Assembly: GCA_964497615.1 (NCBI GenBank)
Contig: CAZCEC010000124.1
Span: 1-10,454 of the forward strand
DNA from: CAZCEC01 sp964497615
GTDB lineage: Bacteria > Chloroflexota > Anaerolineae > Anaerolineales > UBA6663
Reading direction: 5' to 3'
Length of the DNA stretch: 10,454 bases
Under the pieces are notes generated by a model that was not told where the DNA came from, did not search any database, and saw only the letters and a list, made by a program, of their open reading frames with translations. Positions within the stretch are counted from its first letter, which is position 1; each line of letters starts with the position of its first letter. Shown piece after piece: positions 1 to 6,618 of the stretch. A program made the position numbers and the translations under genes.

Positions 1-411
1 TCCGGCACCGTCACCAAGAAGATGATCCCCCAGATCGTCCGCCTGTACAACCAGATGCCCGAGCCCAAGTACGTGCTGGCGATGGGCGCCTGCGCCAGCG
101 GCGGCGGCCCCTTCAAGGAAGGCTACAACGTCGTCTCCGGCGTGGATAAGTACGTCCCGGTGGACGTGTACGTCCCCGGCTGCCCGCCCACCCCCCAGGC
201 CCTGCTCCACGGCCTGATGACGCTCCAAAAGAAGATCGACAACCAGTCCATCCGCAACGTGCCGTGGTATCAGCCCGGCGCGTCCGAGCCCATCCCCGTG
301 CCCATCCTCGGCCCGGACATCATTGACCCGCGCCACGCCGCCCTGCTGCGCGACCGCGCCGCCCGCGGCCTGTCCAACAACATCACCGTCGCCGACCGGG
401 CCAAGGCCTAA
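1..411 (+). CDS. nuoB: NADH-quinone oxidoreductase subunit B (NuoB), 3' part only
   Basis: This is the C-terminal 136 residues of NuoB, open from the first base of the window, so the N-terminus and true start lie upstream. NuoB sits in the peripheral arm of complex I and carries the terminal cluster N2, which passes electrons to quinone. Visible family motifs are GTVTKKM at the edge, QMPEPKYVLAMGACASGGG and VPVDVYVPGCPPTPQALL. Cys31 and Cys61 of the fragment (in GACASGG and PGCPP) correspond to two of the four N2 ligands; the adjacent Cys pair expected upstream is outside the window. After the conserved LMTLQKKI there is a tail of about 55 residues, rich in Pro and Ala, that I do not recognise. 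The stop is 2 bases before the nuoCD start, so the two are very likely co-transcribed and translationally coupled. The identification is secure. Confidence 0.96.
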   Translation, partial: SGTVTKKMIPQIVRLYNQMPEPKYVLAMGACASGGGPFKEGYNVVSGVDKYVPVDVYVPGCPPTPQALLHGLMTLQKKIDNQSIRNVPWYQPGASEPIPVPILGPDIIDPRHAALLRDRAARGLSNNITVADRAKA

Positions 412-413
412 CC

Positions 414-2159
414 ATGACCGTTGCACCTGCCCTCGAAAACGTCACCCCCAAGCTCGACGAGGAATTTCCCGGCGTCGCCAGCCCCGACACTCGCAAGGGT
501 TATGGCGGCTACCTCATCCCGCCCGACAAGCTGGTCGAGGTCGCCACCAAGCTGCGCGACGAAGCCGGCTACGACTACCTCTCCTCCGCCACCGCCGTGG
601 ACTACCTCGACGAGGGCCACCTGGAGATGGTCTACCACCTCTACCGCACCACCGGCGGCCCGGCCCTGGTGGTCAAGGCGCAGACCCCGCGCGACAACGC
701 GGTGCTGCCCTCGCTGGTGCCCGTCTATCCCGGCGCCGATTTCCAGGAGCGCGAAGCCTGGGACCTGTACGGCATCCGCTTCACCGGCCACCCCAACCTC
801 AAGCGCATCCTGATGTGGGAAGGCTTCTGGGGCCACCCCATGCGCAAGGACTGGAAGGAAGCCTACTACGAAGAGGACGTCAAGCCCTTCGACTCGCGCT
901 GGCCCGAGGGGCAGGTCTTCCGCGCCGAGCAGCACAACCCCTTCGGCCACAACGTCAAGTACCCGGACGGCTTCACCCTCGAAGGCTGGACCCCGGAGGC
1001 CGATAAGGCCCTGTATGCCGGGCTGGGCGCCATCACCGAGACCGGCGCCGGCAGCCTCAAGACCGACCAGATCGTGGTGAACCTCGGCCCGCAGCACCCC
1101 TCCACCCACGGCGTCTTCCGCATCGCCGCCACGCTCGACGGCGAGACCATCGTGGATCTGGAGCCGGTGATGGGCTACCTGCACCGCAACCACGAGCAGA
1201 TCGGCGAGCGCAACACCTTCCTCCAGAACATCCCTTTCACCGACCGGCTGGACTACATCTGCTCGATGTCCAACAACCTGGGCTACGTTCTGGCCGTCGA
1301 GCAGTTGATGGGCATCAAGCCGCCCGAGCGCGCCGAGTACATCCGCGTCATCATGTCCGAGCTGACCCGCATCTGCAACCACCTGTGGGCCATCGGCTTC
1401 CTGCTCAACGACCTGGGCGCCTTCTTTACCCCCGCCCTGTACGCCATCACCGAGCGCGAGTTGATCCTGGACGTGTTCGAGGCGGTGGCCGGCTCGCGCA
1501 TGATGTGCAACTACATGCGCTTCGGCGGCATCGCCCGCGACCTGCCCGACGGCATCGAGGCCCGGCTCAACGAACTGGCCTTCGACCGCCTGCCGCGCAA
1601 GGTGGACGAGCTGGACGCCTACCTGACCAACAACGAGATCATCCGCTCGCGCTGTGTCGGCGTGGGCGTGCTGCCCGCCGAGCAGGCCATCGCCTACAGC
1701 ACCTGCGGCCCGGTGCTGCGCGCCTCGGGCGTGCCCTACGACGTCCGCCGCGCCGACCCGTACAGCATCTACGACCGCTTTGATTGGGACGTGGCGGTGC
1801 GCTACAACGGCGACGTGTACGACCGCTACCTCATCCGCCTGGACGAGATCCGCGAGAGCATCCGCATCGTCCAGCAGGCGCTGCAAGGCCTGCCCGGCGG
1901 CGACATCCAGACCGGCAAGCCGCAGTACCAGGTGCGCGTGCCGGCGGGCGAAGCCTATGGCCGCGTGGACAACCCCAAGGGCGAGCTGGGCTTCTACGTC
2001 GTCTCGACCGGCAAGCCCAACCCGCACCGCTATCACGTCCGCGCCCCCTCGTTCATCAACCTCACCCCCTTCGGCGAGATGTGCAAGGGCCACAAGATCG
2101 CCGACGTGGTGGTGATCCTGGGCAGCATTGATATCGTGCTAGGAGAGACGGACCGGTAG
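414..2159 (+). CDS. nuoCD: Fused NADH-quinone oxidoreductase subunits C and D (NuoCD)
   Basis: This 581-residue protein joins two peripheral-arm subunits of complex I in one frame. Residues about 30-150 are the NuoC (30 kDa) domain, with EREAWDLYGIRFTGHP from residue 112 and RILMWEGFWGHPMRKDW after it. A linker of roughly 60 residues leads to the NuoD (49 kDa) domain, which begins at NLGPQHPSTHG (residues 223-233), continues through GYLHRNHEQIGERNTF and SELTRICNHL, and ends with the classic GEMCKGHKIADVV and GSIDIVLGETDR. NuoD forms the quinone-binding cavity with NuoB. The NiFe-binding CxxC pairs of group 4 hydrogenase large subunits are absent, so this is a complex I subunit and not a hydrogenase. 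E. coli also has a NuoCD fusion, of about 600 residues. The start follows the nuoB stop by 2 bases with only a weak AAGG (403-406) upstream, suggesting coupling. Confidence 0.96.
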   Translation: MTVAPALENVTPKLDEEFPGVASPDTRKGYGGYLIPPDKLVEVATKLRDEAGYDYLSSATAVDYLDEGHLEMVYHLYRTTGGPALVVKAQTPRDNAVLPSLVPVYPGADFQEREAWDLYGIRFTGHPNLKRILMWEGFWGHPMRKDWKEAYYEEDVKPFDSRWPEGQVFRAEQHNPFGHNVKYPDGFTLEGWTPEADKALYAGLGAITETGAGSLKTDQIVVNLGPQHPSTHGVFRIAATLDGETIVDLEPVMGYLHRNHEQIGERNTFLQNIPFTDRLDYICSMSNNLGYVLAVEQLMGIKPPERAEYIRVIMSELTRICNHLWAIGFLLNDLGAFFTPALYAITERELILDVFEAVAGSRMMCNYMRFGGIARDLPDGIEARLNELAFDRLPRKVDELDAYLTNNEIIRSRCVGVGVLPAEQAIAYSTCGPVLRASGVPYDVRRADPYSIYDRFDWDVAVRYNGDVYDRYLIRLDEIRESIRIVQQALQGLPGGDIQTGKPQYQVRVPAGEAYGRVDNPKGELGFYVVSTGKPNPHRYHVRAPSFINLTPFGEMCKGHKIADVVVILGSIDIVLGETDR

Positions 2160-2163
2160 TTCG

Positions 2164-2784
2164 ATGGCGATCAAGGAAGCCGAACCAGCCCAGATTGCAG
2201 CGTCATCCCCCCTCGGCGGGGAACGTTATCGCTTTGACGTGCGGTCGTTTCACGCCATGATCGAAGCCGGTATCCTGGGCGAGGATGAGCGGGTCGAGTT
2301 GATCGAAGGGGAAGTTATCGAAATGTCGCCCATCAACCCCCAGCACGTCGCCGTCGTGGCTGCTCTGACCGAGTTTCTGCTTGTCCCGCTTGTGGGCAAG
2401 GCGTTCGTCACCGCGCAAAGCCCGTTCACGCTCAGCGAGCAGTCCGAGCCGCAGCCGGACTTGATCCTGGCTCGGTATCGCGCCGACCGTTATCGTCACG
2501 CCCACCCAACCTCACCAGACATCCTCCTGGTGATTGAGGTCTCGCAGACTAGCTTACGATATGACCGCGCGCGCAAGGTCCGCCTTTACGGTGCCGCCGG
2601 TCTGCCCGAATACTGGATCGTCAACCTGGTGGATAACACCCTGGAAGTTTATCGCCAACCCGCTGCCGACGGATACTCGCTGCTGCAAAAGTTCAGGCCC
2701 GGCGACGCCGTCTCGCCCCTGGCCTTTCCCGATGTCAGCCTCGACGTGGCGGCCATCCTGCCGCCCGCGGAAGCAGAGAAGTAA
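2164..2784 (+). CDS. Uma2-family (DUF820) protein with restriction-endonuclease-like fold
   Basis: This 206-residue protein belongs to the Uma2/DUF820 family, whose members have a PD-(D/E)xK nuclease-like fold and are often scattered in many copies through cyanobacterial and Chloroflexota genomes. Their biological role is not settled. Family hallmarks are MIEAGILGEDERVELIEGE (residues 32-50), EPQPDLILA with Asp99, DILLVIEVSQTS with Glu125, the helix Lys138 in ARKVRLYGAAG, and GLPEYWIVNL. Asp99, Glu125 and Lys138 are the likely catalytic set, so the protein looks intact. It lies 4 bases after the nuoCD stop and 15 bases before nuoI, inside a complex I operon. Its codons use T and A at third positions much more than its neighbours, which fits a later insertion. 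No good Shine-Dalgarno sits at its start; AGGAGAG at 2141-2147 is 16 bases away. No link to respiration can be inferred from its sequence. Confidence 0.88.
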   Translation: MAIKEAEPAQIAASSPLGGERYRFDVRSFHAMIEAGILGEDERVELIEGEVIEMSPINPQHVAVVAALTEFLLVPLVGKAFVTAQSPFTLSEQSEPQPDLILARYRADRYRHAHPTSPDILLVIEVSQTSLRYDRARKVRLYGAAGLPEYWIVNLVDNTLEVYRQPAADGYSLLQKFRPGDAVSPLAFPDVSLDVAAILPPAEAEK

Positions 2785-2799
2785 CGAGGAGAACCCTCT

Positions 2800-3396
2800 A
2801 TGTATGGACTTGGAATTGCGCGCGGACTGTGGACGGTGTTCAAGCACTTCGTGGACACCTACACCGACGACATCCGCTGGCTGGGCCGCCGCTACTACAA
2901 CAAGGAAGCGCTGGCCGTCCGCCAGGGGCCGCAGGCCGCCGGCATCTTCACCGTCCAATACCCCGAAGAGAAGCTCGTCACCCCGGAAGAGTTCCGCTAC
3001 ATTCCCTTCCTGCTTTACGAGGTTAAGGAAGACGGCACCCAGGAAGACCGCTGCACCTCCTGCGGCATCTGCGCCAAGGTCTGCCCGCCGCAGTGCATCT
3101 GGATCGAGCGCACCAACGACCCCAAGACCGGCCGCCCCATCCCCGCGCCGCGCGAGTTCTACATTGACATCGACATCTGCATGAACTGCGGCTTCTGCGC
3201 CGAGTACTGCCCGTTCGACGCCATCAAGATGGACCACGACTTCGAGTTGTCGGCCTTCGACCGCACCAGCGCCCACATCTACAACAAGGAAAAGCTCAGC
3301 AAGCCGGTGGACTACTACGCCTCCATCCGCCCGACCAACTACGCGCGCGAAGAGGTCGTCCGCGCCGAGAAAGAAGCCAAGAAGGCCAAACGCTAA
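2800..3396 (+). CDS. nuoI: NADH-quinone oxidoreductase subunit I (NuoI), 2x[4Fe-4S] ferredoxin
   Basis: NuoI is the peripheral-arm subunit of complex I that carries clusters N6a and N6b and relays electrons to N2 in NuoB. The 198-residue protein has two 8Fe-ferredoxin motifs. The first is Cys85, 88, 91 and 95 in CTSCGICAKVCPP. The second is Cys127, 130, 133 and 137 in CMNCGFCAEYCPFDAI. An N-terminal amphipathic segment (about 1-30) and the sequence around residues 50-60 resemble the region by which NuoI docks on the membrane domain. The start is supported by GAGGAG (2786-2791), 8 bases before the ATG, which is the best ribosome binding site in this operon. The C-terminus ends in a Lys/Arg/Glu-rich helix. 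Its stop codon overlaps the next start in TAATG (3394-3398). The usual upstream neighbour nuoH is missing here; a Uma2 gene occupies that position. Confidence 0.96.
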   Translation: MYGLGIARGLWTVFKHFVDTYTDDIRWLGRRYYNKEALAVRQGPQAAGIFTVQYPEEKLVTPEEFRYIPFLLYEVKEDGTQEDRCTSCGICAKVCPPQCIWIERTNDPKTGRPIPAPREFYIDIDICMNCGFCAEYCPFDAIKMDHDFELSAFDRTSAHIYNKEKLSKPVDYYASIRPTNYAREEVVRAEKEAKKAKR

Positions 3397-3731
3397 TGTA
3401 TCAGAGCGACACCGAAATGCTCTTCCCCACGCGCGTCATCCCCACGCTCAAGCACCTGCGCGGGGCCGCCTGGCGCAACCTGGTGGACAAGGTCGCCACC
3501 GCCCCGGACGGCGAAGAGCCCACCCTGGCCTTTGGCCTGATGATGATCCGCCTGAATGGCTGCCTCACCTGCCATTCGGACTCGTACCGCGCCATGCGCG
3601 GCTGCACCGCCTGCGCCCAACAGTCCATCACCCGCTTCAAGGACGGCGACGACGGCCTGGTCAAGCTCTACAACAAGGCCGCCCGCGACGTGCGCCTGTA
3701 CCTCGAAGACGGCACCCTGTTGGAGATGTAG
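3396..3731 (+). CDS. Small four-cysteine protein of unknown function coupled to nuoI
   Basis: This 111-residue protein is not one I can name. Its start codon shares one base with the nuoI stop (TAATG), so the two are almost certainly translated together, and it is the last gene of this complex I block. The centre holds Cys56-LT-Cys59-His60, then ten residues, then Cys70-TA-Cys73. This CX2C-X10-CX2C arrangement could bind zinc, a rubredoxin-like iron or an Fe-S cluster. CxxCH also matches a heme c motif, but there is no signal peptide or membrane segment, so covalent heme is unlikely. The stretch LMMIRLNGCLTC resembles the helix before the CxxC of AhpD-like (carboxymuconolactone decarboxylase) proteins, a weak alternative. 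The N-terminus (LFPTRVIPTLKHLRGAAWRN) and the C-terminus look helical. Codon bias matches nuoI, which argues for a real gene. A role in complex I assembly or as an extra subunit is inference from position only. Confidence 0.85.
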   Translation: MYQSDTEMLFPTRVIPTLKHLRGAAWRNLVDKVATAPDGEEPTLAFGLMMIRLNGCLTCHSDSYRAMRGCTACAQQSITRFKDGDDGLVKLYNKAARDVRLYLEDGTLLEM

Positions 3732-3787
3732 GGAACATCCTGGCCGGCTGTGTGTGCCCTGCCGTCGCCGGCGATGAATGCCTTTCC

Positions 3788-3815
3788 GTAGCGCGGCCCT
3801 TTACGGGCCGCGTTT
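3788..3815 (+). repeat. GTAG-hairpin, REP-like unit; possible terminator of the nuo block
   Basis: GTAG (3788-3791) is followed at once by a perfect 8-bp stem, CGCGGCCC (3792-3799) and GGGCCGCG (3805-3812), with loop TTTAC, then TTTG. A GTAG tetranucleotide at the 5' foot of a hairpin is the layout of REP elements mobilised by RAYT transposases. The position 56 bases after the last gene also suits an intrinsic terminator, although the T run is only three bases. Two similar units occur at 8653-8704. Confidence 0.5.
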
Positions 3816-3837
3816 GATATGGGATAGTAAGCGCGCG

Positions 3838-3866
3838 GCTCCCTGCCGGTCATGTGTGGCAGGAGC
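3838..3866 (+). other. Hairpin in the leader upstream of mrp
   Basis: GCTCCCTGCC (3838-3847) pairs with GGCAGGAGC (3858-3866), giving nine base pairs with one bulged C and a 10-base loop. It lies 35 bases before the mrp start, outside the ribosome binding site. It could be leader RNA structure or a processing site. No riboswitch class is recognised and chance pairing in GC-rich DNA is possible. Confidence 0.25.
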
Positions 3867-3901
3867 GCCCCGCAAGCGCGATGCTGGTGCAAGGAGAATG
3901 A

Positions 3902-4978
3902 ATGCCTAACGTAACCCCCGACCAAGTGACGCAGGCCCTCGCTACCGTCCAGGAGCCCGAGCTGCACCGCGACCTCGTCACCCTCGACATGATCAAGGAC
4001 CTCAAGGTCTCGGGCGGCCAGGTGGACTTCACCATCGTCCTCACCACCCCGGCCTGTCCCCTGCGCGGCGTCATGGAGCGCGACGCACGCGCCGCGCTGG
4101 CGAAGGTGCCCGGCGTCACCGGCGTCAACATCCGCTGGGACTCGCGCGTCACCGCCAACCAGCGCCTGGGGCAGATGCCCATGCCGGCCCGCAACGTCAT
4201 CGCCATCGCCTCCGGCAAGGGCGGCGTGGGCAAGAGCACCGTGGCCGTTAACATCGCCGTGGCCCTGGCGCAGGCCGGCGCGAAGGTCGGCTTGCTCGAC
4301 GCCGACATCTACGGCCCCAACACGCCCATGATGCTCGGCGCCGTCTACAAGCCCATCCAGGCCAACGGCAAGCTCGTCCCCGCCCGCGCACACGGCATCG
4401 AGGTGTTCTCTATGGGCTTCCTGGTCAAGGACGAACAGCCCATCATCTGGCGCGGCCCCATGCTCGATAAGGCCATCCGCCAGTTCCTGGGCGATGTGGG
4501 GTGGGGGGACCTGGACTACCTGATCGTGGACATGCCCCCCGGCACCGGCGACGCCCAGCTCACCGTCTCGCAGGCCATGACCGTCGTCGGCGCCGTCATC
4601 GTCACCTTGCCGCAGGAAGTGTCTCAGGCCGACGCCCGGCGCGGGCTGGAAGGCTTCCGGCAGATGGAAGTGCCTGTGCTCGGCATCGTCGAGAACATGA
4701 GCTACCTGCTCCTGCCGGACGGCTCGCGCCTGGATGTGTTCGGTCAGGGCGGCGGGCGCAAGCTGGCCGAGGCCGCGGGCGTCCCCTTCATCGGTGAGAT
4801 CCCCATTGACCCGCAGGTGCGCGTGGGCGGCGATGGCGGCGTCCCCGTCGTCGTCAGCCACCCCGAGTCGGCCGCGGCCCAGGCCCTGGTCGCCGTCGCC
4901 CAGGACATCGCCGCCAAGGTCAGCGTCCTTAACTTCCAAAATCAGAACAACGTCATCCCCATCACCGAGATCGGATAG
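3902..4978 (+). CDS. mrp: Mrp/ApbC family P-loop ATPase, iron-sulfur cluster carrier
   Basis: Mrp/ApbC/NBP35 proteins bind and deliver Fe-S clusters to apo-proteins in the cytoplasm in an ATP-dependent way. This 358-residue protein has an N-terminal MIP18/DUF59 domain (about 5-85) with the conserved TTPACPL around Cys52. A MinD-type ATPase domain follows, with deviant Walker A GKGGVGKS at 105-112, LLDADIYGPN, IIWRGPML, the Walker B region DYLIVDMPPGTGD, and ENMSY at 264-268. In E. coli Mrp a CxxC pair that holds the bridging cluster follows ENMS; here that place reads LLLPDGSRLDVFG. The whole protein has a single cysteine, Cys52. AAGGAG (3891-3896) precedes the ATG by 5 bases; an ATG at 3898 is out of frame. 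It is separated from the nuo block by a hairpin and has its own terminator-like hairpin, so it is probably a single-gene unit. A role in supplying Fe-S clusters to complex I is plausible but inferred. Confidence 0.93.
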   Translation: MPNVTPDQVTQALATVQEPELHRDLVTLDMIKDLKVSGGQVDFTIVLTTPACPLRGVMERDARAALAKVPGVTGVNIRWDSRVTANQRLGQMPMPARNVIAIASGKGGVGKSTVAVNIAVALAQAGAKVGLLDADIYGPNTPMMLGAVYKPIQANGKLVPARAHGIEVFSMGFLVKDEQPIIWRGPMLDKAIRQFLGDVGWGDLDYLIVDMPPGTGDAQLTVSQAMTVVGAVIVTLPQEVSQADARRGLEGFRQMEVPVLGIVENMSYLLLPDGSRLDVFGQGGGRKLAEAAGVPFIGEIPIDPQVRVGGDGGVPVVVSHPESAAAQALVAVAQDIAAKVSVLNFQNQNNVIPITEIG

Positions 4979-4991
4979 CACGCGCATCAAG

Positions 4992-5026
4992 ATGCGGCCC
5001 GGCGCGCAACACGCCGGGCCGCATTT
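4992..5026 (+). terminator. Strong hairpin terminator after mrp
   Basis: A perfect 13-bp stem, ATGCGGCCCGGCG (4992-5004) and CGCCGGGCCGCAT (5012-5024), closes a 7-base loop and ends in TTT (5024-5026). It begins 13 bases after the mrp stop. The T tract is short, so termination may be partial. The opposite strand has no T run, so it is not clearly a terminator for the converging nirK. Confidence 0.7.
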
Positions 5027-5159
5027 GTGATTGTCCGCCGCGCTGGCAAGTTGGATCCGATATCAGACCGCACAACGCGCCTTCACAATCAAGCCGTGGC
5101 CAGACGTGCCAGATCGCCAGGCCAAACACATGGCGCTGCCTCCGACTTCATTGACCCCG

Positions 5160-6263
5160 TTACGGTGTTTCCGCCGCCGGATCCGGCGCGTAGATGGCAG
5201 GATCATGTTGACCTTCGACCTGCAGTATCCCGGCTGCCCCCTTATTGACGCGAAACAGGGCATGGTCCACCAGCAGGTATTGCCCAGGTTCCTCCAGCGT
5301 CAGCTCGAAAATGGCCGCCGACCCCGGCGCGATAATGGCGGTCTCTTCGTTGGCCACAAACGTCTCGGGTGAGCCGGTATACACCTTGTCGAAGATTTCG
5401 CCGATGATGTGGAAGTTCGAGGCAACGTTCGGGCCGCCGTCACCGAAGTAGAGGCGTACCGTTTCGCCCACATTCGCCTGCAGCGGATACAGATTGGTCA
5501 GCGCTGCCGTGTGCCCATTGAAGGTGAAGTATTCGGGCGCCTCCGCCATCGCTTTGGCCTGATCAAACGGCTGGTGCCCCGCCGCGCCGAACGAGGCGGC
5601 CGTGTACCATTCGCCCTGGACCACGTAAAACTCCCGATCCACCGGCGGCAGCCCGCCAGGCGGCTCGACGACAATCACGCCGTACATGCCCTGCGCGATG
5701 TGCAGCATCGGCGGAGGGAAGGCACAGTGATAGATGTAGGCGCCGGCTTGCAGAGCCTTGAATGTCAGCGTCTTGGTCTCGCCTGGCGCAACGTTCGTTA
5801 CCTCCGCGCCGCCACCCGGGCCGGTCACCGCATGCAGGTCAATGTTGTGTCCCATAACGCTGTCGAGCGCGTTGACCAGCGTCAAGTTGACTGTGTCGCC
5901 TTCCATCACGCGGATCATCGGACCGGGCACGGTCCCATCAAAGGTCCAGAAGGCATAACTGGCGCCACTCGCCAGTTCGGCGATTACCTCCTTCGCCGTC
6001 AACGTGACCTCAACCGTGGCCGGCTCGCTGCGGCCCAAGGGCGGCGGGACGTCGGCCGGATTGCGGGCGACATTCGGCACGTCCAGCGGCATGGTCGGCG
6101 CCGCGGTTGGCAGGCCAGACGCGTCGGTGGGGGCGGCCGTAGGAATCGGCTGCGGCCGAACAGATGGCTGTGAGGTACACCCAGCGAGAATCATCGCGGC
6201 CAGCAGCAGAGCCGCGTGGGTGGCATGGCGGCGTGTCTTGACTGGTAAGGTATCACTGATCAT
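5160..6263 (-). CDS. nirK: Copper-containing nitrite reductase (NirK, AniA-like), lipoprotein
   Basis: NirK reduces nitrite to nitric oxide (EC 1.7.2.1) outside the cytoplasmic membrane. The 367-residue precursor has a signal peptide with lipobox LAGC (lipidated Cys29) and a Pro/Ala/Thr spacer to about residue 78. Two cupredoxin domains follow. By comparison with known NirK, the type 1 copper ligands are His139, Cys180, His188 and Met193, and the type 2 ligands are His144, His179 and His334. The catalytic pair is Asp142 and His285. The Cys-to-His spacing of 8 and the blocks HIAQGMYGVIVVEP, QPFDQAKAMAEAPEYFTFNGH and SNFHIIGEIFDKVYTGS match Neisseria AniA closely. The start is supported by GGGAGG (complement of 6271-6276), 7 bases upstream. 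It is transcribed alone and diverges from ricT. The cupredoxin lipoprotein at 9026 is a candidate electron donor. A generic multicopper oxidase is unlikely because all nitrite-site residues are present. Confidence 0.95.
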   Translation of the reverse strand: MISDTLPVKTRRHATHAALLLAAMILAGCTSQPSVRPQPIPTAAPTDASGLPTAAPTMPLDVPNVARNPADVPPPLGRSEPATVEVTLTAKEVIAELASGASYAFWTFDGTVPGPMIRVMEGDTVNLTLVNALDSVMGHNIDLHAVTGPGGGAEVTNVAPGETKTLTFKALQAGAYIYHCAFPPPMLHIAQGMYGVIVVEPPGGLPPVDREFYVVQGEWYTAASFGAAGHQPFDQAKAMAEAPEYFTFNGHTAALTNLYPLQANVGETVRLYFGDGGPNVASNFHIIGEIFDKVYTGSPETFVANEETAIIAPGSAAIFELTLEEPGQYLLVDHALFRVNKGAAGILQVEGQHDPAIYAPDPAAETP

Positions 6264-6316
6264 GGTTGCTCCTCCCTATTGAGCTTGCTCTGGCCCGCCG
6301 GACGGTTATCCGCCAG

Positions 6317-6344
6317 ACTATCACAGACCGCAGTCCAGGGGCAA
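6317..6344 (-). promoter_or_regulatory. Candidate nirK promoter (sigma-70 like)
   Basis: On the minus strand TTGCCC (complement of 6339-6344) and GATAGT (complement of 6317-6322) are 16 bases apart. Each matches four of six consensus bases. This would give a leader of about 45-50 bases before the nirK start. It is a weak match made by eye. Confidence 0.25.
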
Positions 6345-6376
6345 GGACTTCTTGAGAGCGCTACCAACCAGGTTCC

Positions 6377-6394
6377 ACCGCTTTGACCGCTTTC
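6377..6394. promoter_or_regulatory. Tandem 9-bp direct repeat upstream of nirK
   Basis: ACCGCTTTG (6377-6385) is followed directly by ACCGCTTTC (6386-6394), differing only in the last base. It lies 114-131 bases upstream of the nirK start and just upstream of the proposed -35, where an activator could bind. No known operator consensus (FNR or NsrR type) is recognised in it. Confidence 0.3.
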
Positions 6395-6419
6395 ACTGCA
6401 CACCCCGAAAGCTCGAACG

Positions 6420-6435
6420 ATGTATATCCGTACAT
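6420..6435. promoter_or_regulatory. Short inverted repeat in an AT-rich island
   Basis: ATGTA (6420-6424) and TACAT (6431-6435) form a perfect 5-bp inverted repeat with a 6-base spacer. The site lies in the most AT-rich part of the spacer, about 160 bases upstream of nirK. The size fits a dimeric regulator's operator, but a 5-bp arm can occur by chance. Confidence 0.2.
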
Positions 6436-6555
6436 AATCATCTATCGCTTTCCTCATCCTGCGTCCCCACGGGGTCGTAACCTTCCTCGCCTGCCCCACC
6501 GCTTGGACGCTCGGCCCGCTTTCGGTCGTCGGTCACAGGAACGTCCCATTGCGGG

Positions 6556-6618
6556 GTCCGTCGCCGGTCGTCGTTCATCGAAAGTCCGTCCTTCGTCGTT
6601 CGTCCTTCGTCGTTTGAC
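6556..6618. repeat. Heptanucleotide tandem repeat tract
   Basis: Read in sevens from 6556, this tract keeps a period of 7 bases. The best units are GTCCGTC, CTTCGTC, GTTCGTC and CTTCGTC at 6584-6611, with a shared CGTC ending. Flanking units are degenerate (for example GCCGGTC, GTCGTTC, GTTTGAC), and a related pair, CGGTCGT and CGGTCAC, lies at 6523-6536. It resembles the short tandemly repeated heptamers known from cyanobacteria. Its last unit overlaps the proposed ricT -35. Confidence 0.55.

Noticed and set aside
408..2093. A 561-codon open frame on the minus strand across nuoCD
   Set aside because: It mirrors a gene with saturated C/G third positions, which removes stops from the opposite strand. 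Its translation is low-complexity (Val, Ala, Gly, His, Asp) with no motifs, while the + strand encodes unmistakable NuoC and NuoD.
414..2159. NuoCD as a large subunit of a group 4 NiFe hydrogenase
   Set aside because: The N- and C-terminal CxxC pairs for NiFe binding are absent, and HPSTHG plus the GSIDIVLGETDR ending are diagnostic of NuoD.
3396..3731. Cytochrome c based on the CxxCH motif (Cys56-His60)
   Set aside because: There is no signal peptide or membrane anchor, so periplasmic heme attachment is unlikely. A second CxxC ten residues later fits a four-cysteine metal site better.
3668..4990. A 440-codon open frame on the minus strand across mrp
   Set aside because: It is an antisense shadow of mrp with the same compositional cause. 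It crosses two hairpins and has no recognisable domain.
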